From: Symsagittifera roscoffensis
Taxonomy: Eukaryota; Xenacoelomorpha; Acoela; Convolutidae
NCBI RefSeq assembly: GCF_963678635.1
Contig: NC_087070.1
Coordinates: forward strand, 15,503,840-15,567,839
DNA: 64,000 nt
Direction of reading: 5' to 3'
A program made the translations under genes and the position numbers. The notes under the pieces were generated by a model. That model was not told the origin of the DNA and ran no database searches. It was given only the letters and a program-made list of their open reading frames with translations. Below are positions 56,101 to 64,000 of the stretch, piece by piece. The stretch's first letter is position 1. Each line of letters begins with the position of its first letter.

Positions 56101-56660
56101 ATGCTTGTGCGGAAAAAAGGTTACCGATGATGGTTGGCATGGTCTTTCTTGCCTCAAAATGCAAGGAGATTCTCTAGGCGTTCAAACCTGATTGCCTTTT
56201 TAAAGCACAGTTTATCTTCTACTCACCTTCCGTTTAGGACCACGAAACCTCTACAGGACCGATCAGAAGCGACCAGACGGTTTGACGCTCGTTCCACGGG
56301 ATGTTGGTAAGCAGCTCTTGTGGGATGTAACGTTAGTAGACTCCTTAGCGTCTAGTAGGATTAGTGCCGGGTCTATTTTTAACCCTGGTACGGCTGAAGC
56401 TGAAGAGCGAAAAATTGACAAGTTTAAAGAAGCAGATGATGGGTATCTTTTTTAACCGCTATCTTTTGCAATTCAGTGCGCGGTCGGCCCCAGCACAATT
56501 TTTTTTTGAGCAAGCGCGTTTTAAGAATCTCAGCATATGCACTGAGGAACCCAGATTAGGCAGCTTTAAACAGAATCTCCCTGGCAATTCAGATTGGGAA
56601 CGCCGCTTGCGTACTCGGAACAATGACAAAATAATTTTCGACGAAATTTTTTATTTGTAA
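56101..56660 (+). pseudogene. RT-type retroelement, copy B, right part (C-terminal block)
   Basis: Continues the 36130-37204 remnant. Next to the LTR it reads CLCGKKVTDDGWHGLSC, a Cys/His cluster. From about 56228 a single frame gives LYRTDQKRPDGLTLV, GKQLLWDVTLVDSLASS and TAEAEERKIDKFKEADDGYLF, then a TAA. The final part shifts frame to FFEQARFKNLSICTEEPRLG. The order Cys/His cluster, then RPD-(15 residues)-D, resembles the C-terminal zinc site plus PD-(D/E)XK-like endonuclease of restriction-like non-LTR elements; this similarity is inferred. It contains several stops and is not functional. Confidence 0.7.
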
Positions 56661-57132
56661 CACTTGTTTATTATTTTTTCTCGTGTCAAGTAGCGTGTTC
56701 TTATTGAAGAAACGTAACCCGTATTTATTTTAATAGTAAGGAGGACATCAACACTTGTCATCTTCTTTAAACATTATCACTTCCATATCTAGAAAATTTA
56801 AAGGATTTTGACTGGAATACGTGATGAAGGGGCTCCTGACTGTAACCTCGGTTACTATGATACTTTTGACCTTCTGATTATTCAAAAAAGAAGAAAAAGA
56901 AAAAGAAATGTTACATAGTTTCAACAAAATACGTATTTTTTGTGTGAATGAAATCGCATCGATTGTTTGGCAGCCAATTAAAAGTTAACAAACTGAGTGA
57001 ACTATAATTCTTCCAACTATGCTAAGAATGCGCGATGCTGTGCGAAATATCCGACTCCTCGAACGCTGTAAAGCCTCCTAGTAGAGTGGGAAATTGCATG
57101 TTTTTTTAGTAGTTTATTTTCTTCAGTCTGTT
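56661..57132 (+). other. Region upstream of eIF3f
   Basis: No gene. The open frame of eIF3f extends back to an ATG at 57094, but that would add a hydrophobic MHVFLVVYFLQSV absent from the family. It overlaps a polypyrimidine-AG, so the start at 57133 is preferred. Confidence 0.5.
57116..57126 (+). promoter_or_regulatory. Splice-acceptor-like TATTTTCTTCAG just upstream of the eIF3f start
   Basis: A pyrimidine tract ending in CAG 6 bases before the ATG at 57133. It fits either the 3' end of a 5' UTR intron or a spliced-leader trans-splicing acceptor. No matching upstream exon was recognised. Confidence 0.45.
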
Positions 57133-57996
57133 ATGGCGTCATCAAAAGAGGCTGTCTCCGGAGGCATCAAATACGTCAACATAAAGCTGGATGTAATTTT
57201 CTGTGTCCTTGATTTTTATGAAAGAAGAGGGGCCAATGACCAACGAGTAATGGGAACACTTCTTGGATCTCATGATGCTGGGGGTGTTATTGAGGTTAAT
57301 GCTTGCTTTATGGTTCCTCATAAAGAGTCGGACGATGAAGTGGCAGTTGATAAGCTTGCTGCTCACAGAATGTTTGAACTGCACAAGAAAGCAAATCCTT
57401 CAGACACAATTGTTGGATGGTTTGCCACCGGCAATTCAATCAATGAGCATTCACTGTTGATTCACGAGTTCTACACAGGAGCATGTGTCAAGCCACCTGT
57501 GCATGTCTTAGTTGAAACTATATCGAAAATTAACCGAAGAATTGATGTCAAGGCTTTTGTTAGCTCTCCAATGGGAGTACCAAAACAGACTCTGGGACAT
57601 ATGTTTAATCCCGTGACTCTCAACATTGTGCAACATTCAGCTGATACTTCAGCGGTCGAAATATTCAAACAGGGAATTGTAGAAAAGTCCAAGGTCTCTC
57701 CCGCCTTGAGTGATATAGATCTAGTGCGCTCTAGCTGTGAACTGATACTGGGTAGGCTTGATCAATTGATTGGGTATGTAGAATCTGTGCTAGATGGGAA
57801 AGTTCACGGCGACAGCCACGTGGGACGAATGCTGACAGAGCTCATTATGAATCTTCCGCAGGTCAAACCGGAACAGTTCAAAGAAACAATCAACCGAGGT
57901 CTGAAAGATAACTTGATGGTGTTGTACTTGGCCAAGTTGATCGAAAACCAAATTTCAATTCAGGACAAATTGTTGACAATGGCACTGAATGCATAA
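57133..57996 (+). CDS. eif3f: Eukaryotic translation initiation factor 3 subunit F
   Basis: 287 aa from the ATG of MASSKEAVSGG, with no intron in the coding sequence. Residues about 12-145 are an MPN (Mov34/PAD1 N-terminal) domain: VIFCVLDFYERRGANDQRVMGTLLG, then VPHKESDDE and VGWFATG. In the JAMM-loop position it reads NSINEHSLLIHEFY rather than the HxH zinc ligands, as in other non-catalytic eIF3f. The C-terminal half (RSSCELILGRLDQLIGYVESV, GRMLTELIMNLPQV, LMVLYLAKLIENQ) is the helical MPN-subunit tail that assembles in the eIF3 core with eIF3h and eIF3m. Length matches the compact invertebrate form without the Pro/Ala-rich N terminus of vertebrates. Cytoplasmic; needed for 43S pre-initiation complex formation. 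The frame is intact and it is probably the real functional gene. Absence of introns could suggest a retrocopy, but there is no poly(A) tail or decay. Confidence 0.96.
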   Translation: MASSKEAVSGGIKYVNIKLDVIFCVLDFYERRGANDQRVMGTLLGSHDAGGVIEVNACFMVPHKESDDEVAVDKLAAHRMFELHKKANPSDTIVGWFATGNSINEHSLLIHEFYTGACVKPPVHVLVETISKINRRIDVKAFVSSPMGVPKQTLGHMFNPVTLNIVQHSADTSAVEIFKQGIVEKSKVSPALSDIDLVRSSCELILGRLDQLIGYVESVLDGKVHGDSHVGRMLTELIMNLPQVKPEQFKETINRGLKDNLMVLYLAKLIENQISIQDKLLTMALNA

Positions 57997-58001
57997 ATAA
58001 A
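57996..58001 (+). terminator. eif3f: Polyadenylation signal AATAAA overlapping the eIF3f stop codon
   Basis: The stop codon TAA (57994-57996) shares its last A with AATAAA. The 3' UTR would be only about 15-30 bases if this signal is used. TTATTATTGG follows at 58018. Confidence 0.65.
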
Positions 58002-59398
58002 ATTATTTACCAAGCTATTATTATTGGATGTCGCTTCTACTGTGAATTAATTTTTTGGTATTTGCTTTTTAAACCACAGAAAAGGCAATATTTATATAGG
58101 CAATGACGAATAAAGAGATGGTCGATTCAAAATATGAAATTAATTATCTCAAGCCCAAACATTACCGTTTTTCTCAAACTCGTTTTATTCTCTGCTTGAT
58201 TTTTTAGATCCATTTTTTTCTTCCAGCTACCATAATTTCAATTTCGACAGGATTTAGATTACGCGTAGCTGTACTGCTAAGTTGAGTAAGCGAAGTACTG
58301 AGCAGAATGTCTGCAAAATCAGATGAATCAGATGACCGAACTGATAATTTTACAGGCTACTGTGTGTACAGTGAATGAAATCTTTGTTTTTTGTATTCGT
58401 CTGCGTTTTATCATTTGAACAATCTCTGAATGGAATAAGGTATTTCTGTTGCAGTCACAGATACAATTGAATTCTTATTAGCCAATCAGATTTGATTCGT
58501 TCAACTCTGTGATCCTTTCTGCTCTTGATCATTGCTTCCGCTCTTGATCACTGATAATATGACGTAAGGTAAGAAAACCAAATGTGTTATGAATGACATA
58601 CTTGATAGCCATATCAAATTCAGAAAATCGTCGAAGCCTTAACTAACTTTTTTCTCTTCACAATCTGAGAAGGAGTTTTTAGTGTCGTGGAAAAATGTCG
58701 CGGAAAAAAATAATATTAATTTTTTGCTTTTGAAGCGCGTAATCAGGTAGCAGATTTGGCAGCAAATTTAGTTTTGAGCCATAACCAGAGCTAAGATAAA
58801 CGCAGAAAACAGGAAGAAGATTTATTTCTCAAGAAATGAATATTTAAAAAAAAAATAGACAGCATTTACGAGAAACAGCTACCTCTGAGAGGACAGCCAG
58901 CGTGCCCATAATAGTTGAACACGGCTGCCAATCACACTCAATCAACATGAATATAACAAGTAAGCTTTGGTTCAGCTTGAGTTGCCTAAAGAAACCGCCT
59001 GGTCTATAGTTGAAAACAGAAGGCAAGACACTTTTTCATTTATAGTTAATATCTCAACACAATTGCTCAAACAACTGACCTAAAAACTTAACTAAAACCG
59101 CCAAATCGACAATTCTCAGCTATCTTCGACGATCAATACTTCAAAAGAAACATTCAGAAACCGGACTGGAATCATGATCAAACCTTTCCTGAAGGCTCGT
59201 AGACTCCAGTATGTTGCCAAGCCCATCTTTTAGCACATGGTGACGTTTCGTTGCGCTCTTCAATTGGTGGTTCTTCCTCGGTTCTGCTGTCAGCCACTTT
59301 TTCAGCGCAAATTTCACGAAGCGAATTGCCTTCGTTTCTAGTACTTACTGGCAATTTTATAGCCTAAAACTTCTTGGGCGGTGATTCGCCTCCGTCTC
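58002..59398. other. No gene recognised
   Basis: AT-rich intergenic sequence after eIF3f. A 60-codon minus-strand frame at 58844-59026 has no domain. The short repeat GATCATTGCTTCCGCTCTTGATCACTG lies near 58527-58554. Confidence 0.45.
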
Positions 59399-59400
59399 TA

Positions 59401-60095
59401 CAGTGCTGATTTAAATTAACCGGACAAAACGAGCTAAACTTCAAATTTAAAACGCGTTTTTCTCAAATTGGGTTGAGTTTACGTGAAAACTTATGAAGAC
59501 AAAACTTGTTTTGCAAAATTCGGGCCCAAAATTTTACCCCAAAAATGGGTAATTTGGCTTTTCTTAGTTAATCAAAAATTACGCCGAAAATACCCTGTCA
59601 ATCACAGACATAATTATATCAAAGTGAGCCCCTTACGTAGCCCAACAAACTTTAAGAAGGGTTTATTCACCAAAACATTGTATAAAGTAATTAATTTTTG
59701 TTTGATAGACAAAAAAGGTCGTTTTTACTATAAAAAATACCAACTATTTGTTTAAAAACAATTTTTAAACAATTTGCAAATTTTTTGGAGAATATGCCCT
59801 TCTGAAAGTTTGTTGGGCTACGTAAGGAGCTCACTTTGATATAATTATGTCTGTGATCGACTGGGTATTTTTTGGCGTAGTTTTTGATTAACTAAGAAAA
59901 GCCAAAATGACCCATTTTTGGTGTAAAATTTTGTGCCCGAATTTTGCAAAACAAATTACACCATATTAATCCTGCTAAAATTTTAAGCAAGTTTTGTCTT
60001 CATAAGTTTTCACCTAAACTCAACCCAATTTGAGAAAAACTCGTTTTAAATTTCAAGTTTAACGCGTTTTGTCCGGTTAATTTAAATCAGCACTG
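59401..60095. mobile_element. Non-autonomous foldback/MITE, Tc1/mariner-like ends (copy 2)
   Basis: 695 bp with inverted repeats of roughly 300 bp. The left end is CAGTGCTGATTTAAATTAAC and the right end ...GTTAATTTAAATCAGCACTG. Flanked by TA on both sides (59399-59400 and 60096-60097), the signature of Tc1/mariner insertion. Arms share CAAATTGGGTTGAGTTTA, TTTTGCAAAATTCGGGC, ATAATTATATCAAAGTGAGC and TACGTAGCCCAACAAACTTT. The arms are closer to each other than in copy 1, so this is a younger insertion. No transposase. Confidence 0.88.
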
Positions 60096-60399
60096 TAGTA
60101 TCTTCGACATTATCTGCATGAGGTGCTCGAGAATCCGCTTTTTTGTTAGCCACCATTTTACCGGCTGCAGTCTCACTTACTTTTTTTGACTATGTCGTCT
60201 ATGTAAAGAAAATGGAAATAAATAATGGCTGAAATTGAATGTTTTTTTTTAATACTAAAATTAGTTCATGTGATCCAGATGTGACAAAGTTTTTGAAATC
60301 AAAATTCTGACCACTATTTGAAGAAAGTAATGATTCTGATGAGAACTAAAACACAATCTTTTTGCACAGTAGGTTTGCGACTTCGTATTATTTCCTGTT
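60096..60399. other. No gene recognised
   Basis: Short intergenic stretch without features beyond AT-rich composition. Confidence 0.4.
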
Positions 60400-61330
60400 T
60401 TGCTTTTGTCTCGATGTTATTTTTCTTTCGGCCTTCATGATTTTGACTGCTTGTATGTAATGGGCTCAATGAACATTTTTTCGGTCGTTTGTGGAGAAAC
60501 AAAAAGAAAAGATCTTAGATTTTCTGAAAGTTGTAGCTCAAAGTTTCTCATGACAATCATATTTTCGATTCAGCGACTGTTTACCTAAGTTAGCACTATT
60601 GGATAAGTGCCTGATTTTCATTAAATCTACCGCTCGAAAGATCTGTGAGTTAACTCTCGTAGATGCAGCAAAACATTCAATCAGGCCATGACTCAACCTT
60701 CAGTTGAATTAACTTTGGCGTTTTATTGTTCGAAACAGCTTGGAAAAAACAGTCACGTGCAATCATGCCATGAATCAATTTTCAGTGCAAGTAATTTTTG
60801 CTGATCAACCTTGGGAGGGTTACTTTATTACGCCAATTTTCGCTCAAATTTAAAAGCAAAGGCTACAAGTCAATGACCGAAAAAACGTACCTCTATTAGA
60901 AGAACCATGAGGCAAAGAAACGGTTGAGAAACATATGTATGTTTCTAAGGCAAATAAATGTATGGCATTCGAAACATACAAAAAATGAGAAAAAATATGC
61001 CTTCTCACCTTGGGAGGGGTTGAAAAAATAGACGTGGAAACTACTGGGAAACTTAAAAGTATGAAAAAGATAATTAAAAAATTGTCCTACTGAAAATGAA
61101 TTAAGAATGCAAAAAGTTGAAAATAGCACGGTAAGTCGCGTGCAATATCAATATAGCTTCAAATAATTTGGCACGTACGGAATGCCAAGAACAAGAGTGA
61201 ACTCTAAAACGTCGGGCTGGTTGTAAAAAAAAAATACCGTCTATAGCGCTTTTGACGTTTGTTTATTACACACAATAAATATCCAATATTTTTACGCTTG
61301 AGATTAGCATGCGTTATCTAATCGCTATAT
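60400..61330. repeat. Dispersed/segmental repeat cluster, part 1
   Basis: 60400-60590 matches 61690-61890 (ATGATTTTG, TTTTTTCGGTCGTTTG, AAGGAAAAGATCT-like, GTAGCTC-AAGTTT-TCATGACAA). 60600-60872 matches 62775-63008 and 63360-63600 (TTTTCATTAAA-CTACCG-TCGAAA, GCAGCAAAACATTCAATC, AAAAAACAGTCACGTGCAATC). 61140-61330 matches 63690-64000 (ATATAGCTTCAAATAATTT-GCACG, GTGTAAATGAATCA). Confidence 0.8.
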
Positions 61331-62430
61331 ATTCTTTTCTTAGGTTAACACCTTGTGTAAATGAATCAATTGATTGCTTGATATATAATAAATTAATATT
61401 TCGACATCTGCGACCAACTTGTTGTTGTCGGCTTAATAGCTACGCCTGGAACGGCAAAGATCTCAGTTTCGAGTCGGGGCAGGACTTGTATTTTTTTTGA
61501 AAATAATTTTTTGTCTCAAAAAGTTTGAAGGCCTATTGGTTGTTTGATTATTTTCGGCCTGTCTTTTGATTCGGCTTTGTTGCCATATCGGAGTTTTCTT
61601 TTGCTAGCAGTTTTCAAGTTAGATGCTAAGGTTTTCGAGTTAACCTTTTAATTTCTAGGTGTACTAATCAGACATTATTGGTTTCTCTTTTTTTGCTTGT
61701 TTTTTCGAATAAGTTCTTCTTCCGCCTAAATGATTTTGGCTTGTACCTGGTTCAAATGATTTTTTTTTCGGTCGTTTGATAAGAAAACTTATTCTTGCGC
61801 TTTTCTCTCCAGAATCACACAAAAGGAAAAGATCTATGATTTTCAAACTTCGTAGCTCGAAGTTTTTCATGACAACCATTGTTTTTGACTCAACGGCAGT
61901 TCACCTAATTAAACACCGGCAATTCTTCAGGACAATTGATTTTTCTGTAATAGGAGTTTTTCGACTTATTGGTGTTCGTATTATCATTTGTCTGCTACCT
62001 CGCGATGTTATGTTGGTGTGTTATCGCAAGTGGTACGGGTCTCCGCTTAGCATCTGTGTAATCAATATCAAAGTTTATTGCTGACAATTATTAGATGACT
62101 CGTGATAGCTATTCAAAATATATTTATTTCATTCATGCTTCGTAGACTAGGTGATTCATGCTCCGTAGACTAGGAAAACTTCACATTGAGAGGCTACAAA
62201 GTTTTTTGCGTGCGTTTTTTGTGCGAGTTCTCCGTTCATTTTTCGAATCACATATACCACCTTGCATGCAGTATATATGGCTAACATCGATGTGCGCAGT
62301 ACTTGTACTTTTTCCGGAGTTTGTGACTAGATTGGTGTTGTGACAAGTGGGGTTCAGATCTCGAACCCCGTCCAATCTCGAACAGTGTTAGACATCCGTC
62401 AATTTGAAGTGTTGAGGATCGGTGTTAACT
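61331..62430. other. Repeat-derived sequence, no gene
   Basis: Contains the partner of 60400-60590 at 61690-61890 and a small tandem duplication at 62133-62175 (TTCATGCT-CGTAGACTAGG twice). Open frames of 60-100 codons here follow repeat copies and show no domain. Confidence 0.5.
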
Positions 62431-62434
62431 TGTC

Positions 62435-64000
62435 GAAGTCAACCATGGTAGTCTGCCACCACGCTGAATGTTTTTGAAATCAAATAAAGTCCGGGTTTTT
62501 CGTGCTCTCGAAATCTTGCCATGGTTCCTTTTGTCTCTGAGTCCTGCGTTAGCTGTGATCAATCGCTCGAGTTCTGAGTTGTGAGAGCTCGCATAATTAA
62601 GAACTTAAGCTGTGAGCGCATATCATGAAACGCGGTTAAATTTCTCCTTAATCTGTTTTTAAAGCCGCTTTTTCGAAAGCTATAGAAAGTGTTTTCAAGT
62701 CTCAGTTTTGACAAAATATCAACACGGAACAGATCAGGAAAGTGACAAATTGTATCGTCGAAGTATCACAATTAGACGAGTACATGCTTTTCATTAAAAC
62801 TACCGTTCGAAACTGCTGTTAATTAACTCATGTACAGGCAGCAAAACATTCAATCAGGCGATGAATCAAACTTCAGTTGAATAAATTTTGTTTTATTTTT
62901 CGAAACAGCCTTGAAAAAACAGTCACGTGCAATCATGCCAAGAATCAATTTTCTGTGGAATTGATTTTGGCTATTCAACTTTCGCTTAAAACTGAAATCA
63001 AAGGCTACATGGTAGTAATGCCGCTACGCTAAATGGTAGTATGCCATTACGCTAAATGTTATTGAAGTCAATGAAATTCCCGGTTTGTCGTGCTCTCGAA
63101 ATTTTGCCATGCTTCTTTCGTCTCGAGTCCTGTGTCAGCTGTGATAGTTTGCTATAGTGCTGAGATGTGAGATGCAAGCTGTGAGCGGATATCATCATCC
63201 GCAGTCAAATTTTGCGTTTGAGCTGTTCGAAAGCCACTTATTCATGGTTACTTTTTCGGAAGCATTGGAAAATGTTTTTGAGTCTCAGTTTTGACAATTT
63301 ATCAAGACGGAACAGATTAGAAACGTGACAAAAATAATTGTATCACCGCTGTCTCACTATTGGACGAGTGCCTGATTTTCATTAAGTCTACCGTTCGAAA
63401 CAGCTGTCAGTTAACTCTCGTTCATTCAGCAAAACATTCAATCTTGAATCAACTTTCAGTCGAATTAACTTAGGCGTTTTATGTTCAAAACAATTAGGAA
63501 AAAACAGTCAGGTGCAATCATGCCATGAATCAATTTTCAGTGCAAGTAATTTTTGCTAATCAACTTTGGGGAAGGTTACTTTATTACGCCTCTTGAGAAA
63601 CTAAGTTACACTTTATTATTGAACAATTGACACACAGACAATGAATTCAGTTTTTAAAAAAAACTTGAAAAAAGAACTGTAGGCCGAGTGATATATAAAT
63701 ATAGCTTCAAATAATTTTGCACGCACGGAACGCGAACAAGGAGTTTGTCCAATTTCCGGAATGTGTATTGATTAGCCGAAATACTCCTACCAAGCGTAGC
63801 AGAGAGTGAGTTCTGAAAATTTGCGCTGATTGGAAAAAGTTTTATGAATAATGCCTATAGGGTATTTTGACATTAGTTTGGCATAAGATAAACTTTTGTA
63901 TATAACTCAAACGTCCATTGTTATAACGCTTGCGATTACTATGTTATCAAATCGGAATATAGACTTTTTTCGTTAACAACTAGTGTAAATGAATCACTCA
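62435..64000. repeat. Segmental repeat cluster, part 2, two direct units of about 570-600 bp
   Basis: 62441-63008 and 63010-63600 are direct repeats. Each starts with ATGGTAGT-TGCCA-CACGCT-AATG, passes GTGCTCTCGAAAT-TTGCCATG and TTTGTCTC-GAGTCCTG, reaches the GTTTTGACAA-TATCAA-ACGGAACAG block, and ends with the GCAAAACATTCAATC and AACAGTCA-GTGCAATCATGCCA segment. The cluster continues to the window edge, so its full extent is unknown. Confidence 0.85.

Noticed and set aside
57094-57132. Upstream ATG of eIF3f giving a hydrophobic 13-aa extension
   Set aside because: The extension is translated from a polypyrimidine tract and splice-acceptor-like sequence and is not a family feature.
61425-61480. 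B-box-like CAGTTTCGAGTCGGGGC that could indicate a tRNA or tRNA-derived SINE
   Set aside because: No A box at proper spacing and no acceptor stem pairing were found.

Overview
This is a window of an AT-rich, repeat-dense animal genome, almost certainly an invertebrate; I cannot fix the phylum. It is eukaryotic because one host gene has a GT-AG intron, another is eIF3f, and most of the remaining sequence is retroelements, foldback elements, microsatellites and decayed dispersed repeats. Only two convincing host genes are present: an SLC22-type organic solute transporter (18540-20608, two exons, + strand) and the translation initiation factor subunit eIF3f (57133-57996, + strand, single coding exon).

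Layout. 1-12759 is gene-poor. It holds a Tc1/mariner-like foldback element (130-1031), TA and TATG microsatellites (2085-2560), a palindromic GCGGTTT array (2560-3010), a CGACC minisatellite (4837-5350), a small foldback (10032-10276) and a broken Ty3/gypsy gag-protease remnant (10990-11905). 12760-17041 is a nearly complete CR1/L2-like non-LTR retrotransposon. Its ORF1 is an SGNH/GDSL esterase. Its ORF2 starts with a hydrophobic leader and a 2A-type ribosome-skipping motif ahead of the AP-type endonuclease and reverse transcriptase, and it carries one frameshift and one in-frame stop. The SLC22 gene follows. 20609-36129 is non-coding or decayed and includes two diverged pairs of dispersed repeats, a three-copy tandem of about 327 bp (31100-32105), and a ruined RT-type retroelement that contains a solo LTR (33543-34343).

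37205-56100 is one giant Ty3/gypsy LTR retrotransposon (18,896 bp, minus strand). Its two 885-bp LTRs differ by a single base by eye, so it is very young. From 5' to 3' on the minus strand it has: the 5' LTR; a 3.1-kb untranslated leader with a duplicated hairpin module and a GGAGGGT array; gag with two CCHC knuckles; protease; RT-RNase H-integrase; a long acidic linker; and at the Pol C terminus a domain that aligns with the TARG1/OARD1 class of ADP-ribose macrodomains. Two further reading frames of unknown function follow (857 and 302 codons, same frame, separated by one TAA), then the 3' LTR. A TAA also interrupts pol inside the RT domain. The element sits inside an older RT-type retroelement, whose left part is at 36130-37204 and whose right part resumes at 56101-56660.

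56661-64000 contains eIF3f, a second foldback of the same family as the first (59401-60095, clean TA target duplication), and a patchwork of 200-600 bp direct repeats reaching the window end.

The best candidates for new biology are the macrodomain-bearing Pol with its two unknown downstream reading frames, the 2A-plus-signal-like leader of the non-LTR ORF2, and the duplicated structured leader of the LTR element.
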